From NCBI GenBank assembly GCA_964036275.1, contig CAXIWQ010000095.1, positions 124,001 through 188,000 on the forward strand: 64,000 bases of DNA, read 5' to 3'. Numbering within the stretch: position 1 is the stretch's first letter; every line of letters starts with the position of its first letter. The DNA is from Litoditis marina. Taxonomy: Eukaryota; Nematoda; Chromadorea; Rhabditida; Rhabditidae. The translations under genes and the position numbers were made by a program. Below are positions 46,736 to 59,439 of the stretch, one piece after another. The notes under the pieces were generated by a model. The model was not told where the DNA came from. It searched no databases and saw only the letters and a list, made by a program, of their open reading frames with translations.

Positions 46736-49700
46736 CAACTATCTATTCTGTGGCACACAGCCACAAAATACGATATAACGCGGTTATCGACTCTTTGCCT
46801 TGCAGCTACAGAAAAAAAGTTTATACGGCTATCAAGTCTGTTGCTCATGGCTACAAAAACCTAATACGACTTTATATCCTATGGCGCACAGCCACAAAAG
46901 ACAAATTAACGCGGTTATTACCTCTTTGCCTTGCAGCTACAGAAAAAGTTCATACGGCTATCAAGTCTGTTGCTCCCAGCTACAAAAACCTGATACGACA
47001 ATCTATTCTGTGGCGCACAGCCACAAAAGACAAATTAACGTGGTTATTACCTCTTTGCCTTGCAGCTACAGAAAAAAGTTCATACGGCTATCAAGTCTGT
47101 TGCTCCCAGCTACAAAAACCTAATACGACTTTATATTCTGTGGCGCACAGCCACAAAAGACAAATTAACGCGGTTATTGACTCTTTGCCGTGCAGCTACA
47201 GGAAAAAGGTTATACGGCTATCAAATATGTTGCTCCCAGCTACAAAAACCTAATACGACTATCTATTCTGTGGCGCACAGCCACAAAATACGAATTAACG
47301 CGGTTATCGACTCTTTGCCTTGCAGCTACAAAGAACAGTTCATACGGCTATCAAATCTGTTGCTCCCAGCTACAAAAACCTAATACGACAATCTATTCTG
47401 TGGCGCACAGCCACAAAATACGAATTATCGCGGTTATCGACTTGTTGGCTTGCAGCTACAGAGAACAGTTCATACGGCTATCAAGTCTGTTGCTCCCAGC
47501 TACAAAAACCTGATACGACAATCTATTCTGTGGCGCACAGCCACAAAAGACAAATTAACGCGGTTATTACCTCTTTGCCTTGCAGCTACAGAAAAAAGTT
47601 TATACGGCTATCAAGTCTGTTGTTCCCAGCTACAAAAACCTAATACGACTTTATATTCTGTGGTGCACAGCCACAAAAGACAAATTAACGCGGTTATTGA
47701 CTCTTTGCCGTGCAGCTACAGAAAAAAGTTTATATGGCTATCAAGTATGTTGCTCCCAGCTAGAAAAACCCAATACAACTATCTATTCTGTGGCACACAG
47801 CACAAAATACGATATAACGCGGTTATCGACTCTTTGCCTTGCAGCTACAGAAAAAAGTTTATACGGCTATCAAGTCTGTTGCTCATGGCTACAAAAACCT
47901 AATACGACGTTATATCCTATGGCGCACAGCCACAAAAGACAAATTAACGCGGTTATTACCTCTTTGCCTTGCAGCTACAGAAAAAAGTTCATACGGCTAT
48001 CAAGTCTGTTGCTCCCAGCTACAAAAACCTGATACGACTATCTATTCTGTGGCGCACAGCCACAAAATACGAATTAACGCGGTTATCGACTCTTTGCCTT
48101 GCAGCTACAAAGAACAGTTCATACGGCTATCAAATCTGTTGCTCCCATCTACAAAAACCTAATACGACAATCTATTCTGTGGCGCACAGCCACAAAATAC
48201 GAATTATCGCGGTTATCGACTTGTTGGCTTGCAGCTACAGAGAAAAGTTCATACGGCTATCAAGTCTGTTGCTCCCAGCTACAAAAACCTGATACGACAA
48301 TCTATTCTGTGGCGCACAGCCACAAATGACAAATTAACGCGGTTATTACCTCTTTGCCTTGCAGCTACAGAAAAAAATTCATACGGCTATCAAGTCTGTT
48401 GCTCCCAGCTACGAAAACCTAATACGACTTTATATTCTGTGGCGCACAGCCACAAAAGACAAATTAACGCGGTTATTGACTCTTTGCCGTGCAGCTACAG
48501 GAAAAAGGTTATACGGCTATCAAGTATGTTGCTCCCAGCTGAAAAAAACCTTATACGACTATCTATTTTGTGGCGCACAGCCACAAAATACGAATTAACG
48601 CGGTTATCGACTCTTTGCCTTGCAGCTACAGAGAACAGTTCATACGGCCATCAAGTCTGTTGCTCCCAGCTACGAAAACCTAATACGACTTTATATTCTG
48701 TGGCGCACAGCCACAAAACACGAAATATCGCGGTTATCGACTTGTTGGCTTGCAGCTACAGAGAAAAGTTCATACGGCTATCAAGTCTGTTGCTCCCAGC
48801 TACAAAAACCTGATACGACAATCTATTCTGTGGCGCACAGCCACAAAAGACAAATTAACGCGGTTATTACCTATTTGCCTTGCAGCTACAGAAAAAAGTT
48901 CATACGGCTATCAAGTCTGTTGCTCCCAGCTACGAAAACCTAATACGACTTTATATTCTGTGGCGCACAGCCACAAAAGACAAATTAACGCAGTTATTGA
49001 CTCTTTGCCGTGCAGCTACAGGAAAAAGGTTATACGGCTATCAAGTATGTTGCTCCCAGCTACAAAAACCTAATACGACTATTTATTCTGTGGCGCACAG
49101 CCACAAAATACGAATTGACGCGGTTATCGACTCTTTGCTTTGCAGCTACAGAGAATATTTCATACGGCTATCAAATCTGTTGCTCCCAGCTACAAAAACC
49201 TAATACGACAATCTATTCTGTGGCGCGCAGCCACAAAAACAAATTATCGCGGTTATCGACTTGTTGGCTTGCAGCTACAGAGAAAAGTTCATACGGCTAT
49301 CAAGTCTGTTGCTCCCAGCTACAAAAACCTAATACGGACTATATATTCTGTAGCGCACAGCCACAAAAGACGAATTAACGCGGTTATTGACTCTTTGCCT
49401 CGCAGTTATAGAGAACATTTCATACGGCTATCAAATCTGTTGCTCCCAGCTACAAAAACCTAATACGACAATCTATTCTGTGGCGCACAGCCACAAAGAC
49501 GAATTAACGCGGTTATTGACATTTTGACTTGCAGCTACAAAAAAAAATCATACGGCTATCAAGTCTGTTGCTCCCAGCTACAAAAACCTAATACGACTAT
49601 ATATTCTGTGGCGCACAGCCACAAAAGACGAATTAACGCGGTTATTGACTCTTTGCCTCGCAGTTACAGAGAATATTTCATACGGCTACCAAATCTGTTG

Positions 49701-52700
49701 CTCCCAGATACAAACACCTAATACGACAATCTATTCTGTGGCGCACAGCCACAAAATACGAATTAACGCGGTTATCGACTTTTTGGCTTGCAGTTACAGA
49801 GAAAAGTTCATACGGCTATCAAATCTGTTGCTCCCAGATACAAACACCTAATACGACAATCTATTCTGTGGCGCACAGCCACAAAATACGAATTAACGCG
49901 GTTATCGACTTTTTGGCTTGCAGTTACAGAGAAAAGTTTATACGGCCATCAAGTCTGTTGCTCCCAGCTACAAAGACCTAACACGACTATATATTCTGTG
50001 GCGCACAGCCACAAAAGACGACTTAACGCGGTTATTGACTCTTTGCCTTGCAGCTACAGAAAAAAGTTCATACGGCTATCAAGTCTGTTGCTCCCAGATA
50101 CAAAAACCTAAGACGACTGTATATTCTGTGGCGCACAGCCACAAAAGACGACTTAACGCGGTTATTGACTCTTTGCCTTGCAGCTACAGAAAAAAGTTCA
50201 TACGGCTATCAAGTCTGTTGCTCCCAGCTACAAAAACCTAATACGACAATCTATTTTGTGGCGCACATCCACCAAATACAAATTAACGCGGTTATTGACT
50301 CTTTACCTTGCACCTACAGAAAAAAAATCATACGGCTATCAAGTCTGTTGCTCCCAACTACAAAAACCTAATACGACTTTATATTCTGTGGCGCACAACC
50401 ACAAAAGACAAATTAACGCGGTTATTGACTCTTTGCCTTGCAGCTACAGAAAAAAGTTTATACGGCTATCAAGTCTGTTGCTCCCAGCTACAAAAACCTA
50501 ATACGACTATCTATTCTGTGGCGCACAGCCACAAAATACGAATTGACGCGGTTATCGACTCTTTGCTTTGCAGCTACAGAGAATATTTCGTACGGCTATC
50601 AAATCTGTTGCTCCCAGCTACAAAAACCTAATACGACAATCTATTCTGTGGCGCGCAGCCACAAAAACAAATTATCGCGGTTATCGACTTGTTGGCTTGC
50701 AGCTACAGAGAAAAGTTCATACGGCTATCAAGTCTGTTGCTCCCAGCTAAAAAACCTAATACGGACTATATATTCTGTGGCGCACAGCCACAAAAGACGA
50801 ATTAACGCGGTTATTGACTCTTTGCCTCGCAGTTACATACGGCTATCAAATCTGTTGCTCCCAGCTACAAAAACCTAATACGACAATCTATTCTGTGGCG
50901 CACAGCCACAAAGACGAATTAACGCGGTTATTGAAATTTTGACTTGCAGCTACAAAAAAAAAATCATACGGCTATCAAGTCTGTTGCTCCCAGCTACAAA
51001 AACCTAATACGACTATATATTCTGTGGCGCACAGCCACAAAAGACGAATTAACGCGGTTATTGACTCTTTGCCTCGCAGTTACAGAGAATATTTCATACG
51101 GCTACCAAATCTGTTGCTCCCAGATACAAACACCTAATACGACAATCTATTCTGTGGCGCACAGCCACAAAATACGAATTAACGCGGTTATCGACTTTTT
51201 GGCTTGCAGTTACAGAGAAAAGTTCATACGGCTATCAAATCTGTTGCTCCCAGATACAAACACCTAATACGACAATCTATTCTGTGGCGCACAGCCACAA
51301 AATACGAATTAACGCGGTTATCGACTTTTTGGCTTGCAGTTACAGAGAAAAGTTTATACGGCCATCAAGTCTGTTGCTCCCAGCTACAAAAACCTAATAC
51401 GACTTCATATTCTGTGGCGCACAGCCACAAAAGACAAATTAACGCGGTTATTGACTCTTTGCCGTAAAGCTACAAAAAAAGTTCATACGGCTATCAAGTA
51501 TGTTGCTCCCAGCTACAAAGACCTAACACGACTATATATTCTGTGGCGCACAGCCACAAAAGACGACTTAACGCGGTTATTGACTCTTTGCCTTGCAGCT
51601 ACAGAAAAAAGTTCATACGGCTATCAAGTCTGTTGCTCCCAGATACAAAAACCTAAGACGACTGTATATTCTGTGGCGCACAGCCACAAAAGACGACGAC
51701 TTAACGCGGTTATTGACTCTTTGCCTTGCAGCTACAGAAAAAAGTTCATACGGCTATCAAGTCTGTTGCTCCCAGCTACAAAAACCTAATACGACAATCT
51801 ATTTTGTGGCGCACATCCACCAAATACAAATTAACGCGGTTATTGACTCTTTACCTTGCACCTACAGAAAAAAAATCATACGGCTATCAAGTCTGTTGCT
51901 CCCAACTACAAAAACCTAATACGACTTTATATTCTGTGGCGCACAACCACAAAAGACAAATTAACGCGGTTATTGACTCTTTGCCTTGCAGCTACAGAAA
52001 AAAGTTTATACGGCTATCAAGTCTGTTGCTCCCAGCTACAAAAACCTAATACGACTATCTATTCTGTGGCGCACAGCCACAAAATACGAATTGACGCGGT
52101 TATCGACTCTTTGCTTTGCAGCTACAGAGAATATTTCGTACGGCTATCAAATCTGTTGCTCCCAGCTACAAAAACCTAATACGACAATCTATTCTGTGGC
52201 GCGCAGCCACAAAAACAAATTATCGCGGTTATCGACTTGTTGGCTTGCAGCTACAGAGAAAAGTTCATACGGCTATCAAGTCTGTTGCTCCCAGCTACAA
52301 AAACCTAATACGGACTATATATTCTGTGGCGCACAGCCACAAAAGACGAATTAACGCGGTTATTGACTCTTTGCCTCGCAGTTACATACGGCTATCAAAT
52401 CTGTTGCTCCCAGCTACAAAAACCTAATACGACAATCTATTCTGTGGCGCACAGCCACAAAGACGAATTAACGCGGTTATTGAAATTTTGACTTGCAGCT
52501 ACAAAAAAAAAATCATACGGCTATCAAGTCTGTTGCTCCCAGCTACAAAAACCTAATACGACTATATATTCTGTGGCGCACAGCCACAAAAGACGAATTA
52601 ACGCGGTTATTGACTCTTTGCCTCGCAGTTACAGAGAATATTTCATACGGCTACCAAATCTGTTGCTCCCAGATACAAACACCTAATACGACAATCTATT

Positions 52701-54348
52701 CTGTGGCGCACAGCCACAAAATACGAATTAACGCGGTTATCGACTTTTTGGCTTGCAGTTACAGAGAAAAGTTCATACGGCTATCAAATCTGTTGCTCCC
52801 AGATACAAACACCTAATACGACAATCTATTCTGTGGCGCACAGCCACAAAATACGAATTAACGCGGTTATCGACTTTTTGGCTTGCAGTTACAGAGAAAA
52901 GTTTATACGGCCATCAAGTCTGTTGCTCCCAGCTACAAAAACCTAATACGACTTCATATTCTGTGGCGCACAGCCACAAAAGACAAATTAACGCGGTTAT
53001 TGACTCTTTGCCGTAAAGCTACAAAAAAAGTTCATACGGCTATCAAGTATGTTGCTCCCAGCTACAAAGACCTAACACGACTATATATTCTGTGGCGCAC
53101 AGCCACAAAAGACGACTTAACGCGGTTATTGACTCTTTGCCTTGCAGCTACAGAAAAAAGTTCATACGGCTATCAAGTCTGTTGCTCCCAGATACAAAAA
53201 CCTAAGACGACTGTATATTCTGTGGCGCACAGCCACAAAAGACGACGACTTAACGCGGTTATTGACTCTTTGCCTTGCAGCTACAGAAAAAAGTTCATAC
53301 GGCTATCAAGTCTGTTGCTCCCAGCTACAAAAACCTAATACGACAATCTATTTTGTGGCGCACATCCACCAAATACAAATTAACGCGGTTATTGACTCTT
53401 TGCCTTGCACCTACAGAAAAAAAATCATACGGCTATCAAGTCTGTTGCTCCCAACTACAAAAACCTAATACGACTTTATATTCTGTGGCGCACAACCACA
53501 AAAGACAAATTAACGCGGTTATTGACTCTTTGCCTTGCAGCTACAGAAAAAAGTTTATACGGCTATCAAGTCTGTTGCTCCCAGCTACAAAAACCTAATA
53601 CGATTATCTATTCTGTGGCGCACAGCCACGAAATACGAATTAACGCGGTTATCGACTCTTCGGCTTGCAGTTACAGAAAAAAAACTCATACGGCAATCAA
53701 GTCTGTTGCTCCCAACTACAAAAACCTAATACAACTATCTTTTCTGTGGCACACAGCCACAAAATACGAATTAACGCGGTTATTGACTCTTTGCCTTGCA
53801 GCTACAGAAAAAAAGTTTATACGGCTATCAAGTATGTTGCTCCCAGCTAGAAAAACCTAATACGACTTTATGTTCTGTGGCGCACAGCCACAAAAGACAA
53901 ATTAATGCGGTTATTGACTCTTTGCCTTGCAGCTACAAAAAAAAGTTCATACGGCTATCAAGTATGTTGCTCCCAGCTCGAAAAACCCAATACAACTATC
54001 TTTTCTGTGGCACACAGCCACAAATTACGAATTAACGCGGTTATCGACTCTTTGCCTTGCAGCTACAGAGAACAGTTCATACGGCTATCAAATCTGTTGC
54101 TTCCAAATACAAAAACATAATACGACTTTATATTCTGTGGCGCACAGCCACAAAATACAAATTAACGCGGTTATTGATTCTTTGCCTTGCAGTTACAGAG
54201 AACATTTCATACGGCTATCAAATCTGTTGCTCCCAGCTACAAAAACCTAATACGACTTTATATTCTGTGGCGCACAGCCACAAAAGACAAATTAACGCGG
54301 TTATTACCTCTTTGCCTTGCAGCTACAGAAAAAAAGTTTATACGGCTA
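46736..54348 (+). repeat. Satellite array, block 6
   Basis: The most divergent satellite in the window between about 49500 and 53900: variants such as CCCAGATACAAACACC, CACATCCACCAAATAC, TTGCACCTACAG, CCGTAAAGCTACAAAA and GACGACGACTTAACG occur only here. Small deletions (CGCAGTTACATACGG near 50833 and 52382) shorten some monomers. Confidence 0.95.
50050..53605 (+). repeat. ~2.3 tandem copies of a 1,549-bp satellite block
   Basis: Rare variants recur at 1,545-1,549 bp: TTTGTGGCGCACATCCACC (50270/51800/53350), CGTACGGC after GAGAATATTT (50590/52138), the deletion unit CGCAGTTACATACGG (50833/52382), and CCGTAAAGC (51462/53012). The offset wobbles by a few bases because of the GACGAC/GACGACGAC difference (near 50147 versus 51694 and 53242) and small indels. 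Confidence 0.8.
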
Positions 54349-54778
54349 CTCTGAAGCCTGAACGCTAGTAGATAAGCTAGCTCTGAAAAATAATCTAGTA
54401 GTTTTCCAAGGTCTTACGGTATTCACGCGGCTCTACCACGCTTGCGGCATTCGCGTAACCTGTACTAGATACGACACACTGGCGTTTATAGGGGAGCTGT
54501 ATTCATAAAATGACAATCCATCAAATCGCGATATTGCCGAACCACAATAGTTGTACAAAATGGCAATAAATGTATAACTATATCAGAAGTACTTTTTTTA
54601 AGTACTTTATTTTTGGTAAAAGCTTAGCTAAGTTTCTAACATTCAATATGAAATTTAAGAATAACCGTTGCCCGCGTCAATACTTCAGCTACCGTAACCC
54701 GAAACGCTAGTAGATTCCCTAGTTGATATCAACATTGGGTTTTTTCCTCGCGTATCTACTAGCGTTCAGGCTTCAGAG
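54349..54778. mobile_element. 430-bp TA-flanked MITE (Tc1/mariner-type), copy 1
   Basis: Perfect inverted ends starting CTCTGAAGCCTGAACGCTAG and continuing through TAGATA (26 bp), flanked by TA at 54347-54348 and 54779-54780. The intact satellite reads CGGCTATCAAG, so TA is the target duplication. The interior is AT-rich with no open frame. A TA duplication with long perfect inverted repeats and no gene is typical of non-autonomous Tc1/mariner-superfamily elements; the superfamily is inferred from the TA only. Confidence 0.85.
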
Positions 54779-56209
54779 TATCAAGTCTGTTGCTCCCAGC
54801 TACAAAAACCTAATACGACTTTATATTCTGTGGCGCACAGCCACAAAAGACAAATTAACGCGGTTATTGACTCTTTGCCGTACAGCTACAGAAAAAAGTT
54901 CATACGGCTATCAAGTCTGTTGCTCCCAGCTACAAAAACCTGATACGACAATCTATTCTGTGGCGCACAGCCACAAAAGACAAATTAACGCGGTTATTAC
55001 CTCTTTGCCTTGCAGCTACAGAAAAAAGTTCATACGGCTATCAAGTCTGTTGCTCCCAGCTACAAAAACCCAATACAACTATCTATTCTGTGGCACACAG
55101 CCACAAAATACGATATAACGCGGTTATCGACTCTTTGCCTTGCAGCTACAGAAAAAAGTTTATACGGCTATCAAGTCTGTTGCTCATGGCTACAAAAACC
55201 TAATACGACTTTATATCCTATGGCGCACAGCCACAAAAAACAAATTAACGCGGTTATTACCTCTTTGCCTTGCAGCTACAGAAAAAAGTTCATACGGCTA
55301 TCAAGTCTGTTGCTCCCAGCTACAAAAACCTGATACGACAATCTATTCTGTGGCGCACAGCCACAAAAGACAAATTAACGCGGTTATTACCTCTTTGCCT
55401 TGCAGCTACAGAAAAAAGTTCATACGGCTATCAAGTCTGTTGCTCCCAGCTACAAAAACCCAATACAACTATCTATTCTGTGGCACACAGCCACAAAATA
55501 CGAATTAACGCGGTTATTGACTCTTTGCCTTGCAGCTACAGAAAAAAGTTTATACGGCTATCAAGTATGTTGCTCCCAGCTAGAAAAACCTAATACGACT
55601 TTATGTTCTGTGGCGCACAGCCACAAAAGACAAATTAATGCGGTTATTGACTCTTTGCCTTGCAGCTACAAAAAAAAGTTCATACGGCTATCAAGTATGT
55701 TGCTCCCAGCTCGAAAAACCCAATACAACTATCTTTTCTGTGGCACACAGCCACAAATTACGAATTAACGCGGTTATCGACTCTTTGCCTTGCAGCTACA
55801 GAGAACAGTTCATACGGCTATCAAATCTGTTGCTCCCAGCTACAAAAACCTAATACGACAATCTATTCTGTGGCGCACAGCCACAAAGACGAATTAACGC
55901 GGTTATTGACATTTTGACTTGCAGCTACAAAAAAAAATCATACGGCTATCAAGTCTGTTGCTTCCAAATACAAAAACATAATACGACTTTATATTCTGTG
56001 GCGCACAGCCACAAAATACAAATTAACGCGGTTATTGATTCTTTGCCTTGCAGTTACAGAGAACATTTCATACGGCTATCAAATCTGTTGCTCCCAGCTA
56101 CAAAAACCTAATACGACTTTATATTCTGTGGCGCACAGCCACAAAAGACAAATTAACGCGGTTATTACCTCTTTGCCTTGCAGCTACAGAAAAAAAGTTT
56201 ATACGGCTA
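54779..56209 (+). repeat. Satellite array, block 7
   Basis: Eleven monomers between the two MITE copies, starting TATCAAGTCTG in phase with the broken unit. Contains AATTAATGCGGTTATTG (near 55634), also found near 53903 in the duplicated partner. Confidence 0.95.
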
Positions 56210-56649
56210 CTCTGAAGCCTGAACGCTAGTAGATAAGCTATCTCTGAAAAATAATCTAGTAGTTTTCCAAGGTCTTACGGTATTCACGCGGCTCTATGGT
56301 ATATTCCCACGCTTGCGGCATTCGCGTAACCTGTACTAGATACGACACACTGGCGTTTATAGGGGAGCTGTATTCATAAAACGACAATCCATCAAATCGC
56401 GATATTGCCGAACCACAATAGTTGTACAAAATGGCAATAAATGTATAACTATATCAGAAGTACTTTTTTTAAGTACTTTATTTTTGGTAAAAGCTTAGCT
56501 AAGTTTCTAACATTCAATATGAAATTTAAGAATAACCGTTGCCCGCGTCAATACTTCAGCTACCGTAACCCGAAACGCTAGTAGATTCCCTAGTTGATAT
56601 CAACATTGGGTTTTTTCCTCGCGTATCTACTAGCGTTCAGGCTTCAGAG
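56210..56649. mobile_element. 440-bp TA-flanked MITE, copy 2
   Basis: Same ends, flanks and satellite position as copy 1. Differences: 10 extra bases in CTATGGTATATTCCCACGC against CTACCACGC, GCTATCTCTG against GCTAGCTCTG, and AAACGAC against AAATGAC. It is a duplicate of copy 1, or the reverse, and not an independent insertion. Confidence 0.85.
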
Positions 56650-58559
56650 TATCAAGTCTGTTGCTCCCAGCTACAAAAACCTAATACGACTTTATATTCT
56701 GTGGCGCACAGCCACAAAAGACAAATTAACGCGGTTATTGACTCTTTGCCGTGCAGCTACAGAAAAAAATTCATACGGCTATCAAGTCTGTTGCTCCCAG
56801 CTACAAAAACCTGATACGACAATCTATTCTGTGGCGCACAGCCACAAAAGACAAATTAACGCGGTTATTACCTCTTTGCCTTGCAGCTACAGAAAAAAGT
56901 TCATACGGCTATCAAGTCTGTTGCTCCCAGCTACAAAAACCCAATACAACTATCTATTCTGTGGCACACAGCCACAAAATACGATATAACGCGGTTATCG
57001 ACTCTTTGCCTTGCAGCTACAGAAAAAAGTTTATACGGCTATCAAGTCTGTTGCTCATGGCTACAAAAACCTAATACGACTTTATATCCTATGGCGCACA
57101 GCCACAAAAGACAAATTAACGCGGTTATTACCTCTTTGCCTTGCAGCTACAGAAAAAAGTTCATACGGCTATCAAGTCTGTTGCTCCCAGCTACAAAACC
57201 CTGATACGACAATCTATTCTGTGGCGCACAGCCACAAAAGACAAATTAACGCGGTTATTACCTCTTTGCCTTGCAGCTACAGAAAAAAGTTCATACGGCT
57301 ATCAAGTCTGTTGCTCCCAGCTACAAAAACCTAATACGACTTTATATTCTGTGGCGCACAGCCACAAAAGACAAATTAACGCGGTTATTGACTCTTTGCC
57401 GTGCAGCTACAGGAAAAAGGTTATACGGCTATCAAATATGTTGCTCCCAGCTACAAAAACCTAATACGACTATCTATTCTGTGGCGCACAGCCACAAAAT
57501 ACGAATTAACGCGGTTATCGACTCTTTGCCTTGCAGCTACAGAGAACAGTTCATACTGCTATCAAATCTGTTGCTCCCAGCTACAAAAACCTAATACGAC
57601 AATCTATTCTGTGGCGCACAGCCACAAAATACGAATTATCGCGGTTATCGACTTGTTGGCTTGCAGCTACAGAGAAAAGTTCATACGGCTATCAAGTCTG
57701 TTGCTCCCAGCTACAAAAACCTGATACGACAATCTATTCTGTGGCGCACAGCGACAAAAGACAAATTAACGCGGTTATTACCTCTTTGCCTTGCAGCTAC
57801 AGAAAAAAATTTATACGGCTATCAAGTCTGTTGCTCCCAGCTACGAAAACCTAATACGACTTTATATTCTGTGGCGCACAGCCACAAAAGACAAATTAAC
57901 GCGGTTATTGACTCTTTGCCGTGCAGCTACAGGAAAAAGGTTATACGGCTATCAAGTATGTTGCTCCCAGCTAAAAAAACCTAATACGACTATCTATTCT
58001 GTGGCGCACAGCCACAAAATACGAATTAACGCGGTTATCGACTCTTTGCCTTGCAGCTACAGAGAACAGTTCATACGGCTATCAAGTCTGTTGCTCCCAG
58101 CTACAAAAACCTAATACGACTATATATTCTGTGGCGCACAGCCACAAAAAACGAATTAACGCGGTTATTGACTCTTTGCCTCGCAGTTACAGAGAATATT
58201 TCATACGGCTATCAAATCTGTTGCTCCCAGCTACAAAAACCTAATACGACAATCTATTCTGTGGCGCACAGCCACAAAAGACGAATTAACGCGGTTATTG
58301 ACTCTTTGCCTTGCAGCTACAGAAAAAAGTTTATACGGCTATCAAGTATGTTGCTCCCAGCTACAAAAACCTGATACGACAATCTATTCTGTGGCGCACA
58401 GCCACAAAAGACAAATTAACGCGGTTATTGACTCTTTGCCGTGCAGCTACAGAAAAAAGTTTATACGGCTATCAAGTATGTTGCTCCCAGCTACAAAAAC
58501 CTAATACGACTTTATATTCTGTGGCGCACAGCCACAAAAGACAAATTAACGCGGTTATT

Positions 58560-59340
58560 ACCTCTTTGCCTTGCAGCTACAGAAAAAAGTTCATACGGCT
58601 ATCAAGTCTGTTGCTCCCAGCTACAAAAACCTGATACGACAATCTATTCTAAGGCGCACAGCCACAAAAGACAAATTAACGCGGCTATTACCTCTTTGCC
58701 TTGCAGCTACAGAAAAAAGTTCATACGGCTATCAAGTCTGTTGCTCCCAGCTACAAAAACCTAATACGACTTTATATCCTGTGGCGCACAGCCACAAAAG
58801 ACAAATTAACGCGGTTATTACCTCTTTGCCTTGCAGCTACAGAAAAAAGTTCATACGGCTATCAAGTCTGTTGCTCCCAGCTACAAAAACCTAATACGAC
58901 TTTATATTCTGTGGCGCACAGCCACAAAAGACAAATTAACGCGGTTATTACCTCTTTGCCTTGCAGCTACAGAAAAAAGTTCATACGGCTATCAAGTCTG
59001 TTGCTCCCAGCTACAAAAACCTGATACGACAATCTATTCTAAGGCGCACAGCCACAAAAGACAAATTAACGCGGCTATTACCTCTTTGCCTTGCAGCTAC
59101 AGAAAAAAGTTCATACGGCTATCAAGTCTGTTGCTCCCAGCTACAAAAACCTAATACGACTTTATATCCTGTGGCGCACAGCCACAAAAGACAAATTAAC
59201 GCGGTTATTACCTCTTTGCCTTGCAGCTACAGAAAAAAGTTCATACGGCTATCAAGTCTGTTGCTCCCAGCTACAAAAACCTGATACGACAATCTATTCT
59301 AAGGCGCACAGCCACAAAAGACAAATTAACGCGGTTATTA
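58560..59340 (+). repeat. 390-bp (3-monomer) local satellite repeats
   Basis: The rare TTCTAAGGCGCACAGCC (GTG changed to AAG, breaking the dyad) recurs 390 bp apart at about 58646 and 59036, and again 260 bp later at about 59296. GCGGCTATTACC accompanies the first two. Small-scale unequal exchange is the simplest explanation. Confidence 0.8.
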
Positions 59341-59439
59341 CCTCTTTGCCTTGCAGCTACAGAAAAAAGTTCATACGGCTATCAAGTCTGTTGCTCCCAG
59401 CTACAAAAACCTAATACGACTATCTATTCTGTGGCGCAC

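Larger units (their letters stand above)
44030..47240 (+). repeat. Tandem ~1,624-bp duplication carrying a transposon copy
   Basis: Satellite plus the embedded element from about 44030 to 45650 is repeated from about 45655 to 47240. Offset is 1,624 bp before the element and 1,628 bp after it, because the second element has four extra bases (CTAG). Identical satellite-element junctions in both copies show that one insertion was duplicated with its surroundings. Confidence 0.88.
54100..57350 (+). repeat. Duplicated satellite segment carrying the TA-flanked MITE (1,861/1,871-bp offset)
   Basis: From about 54100 to 55480 the satellite and MITE match about 55960 to 57350. Both copies have GTTATTGATTCTTTGCC just upstream (54173/56034), and the MITEs share the same breakpoints. 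Offset rises by 10 bp after the MITE because the second MITE is longer. Confidence 0.85.
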
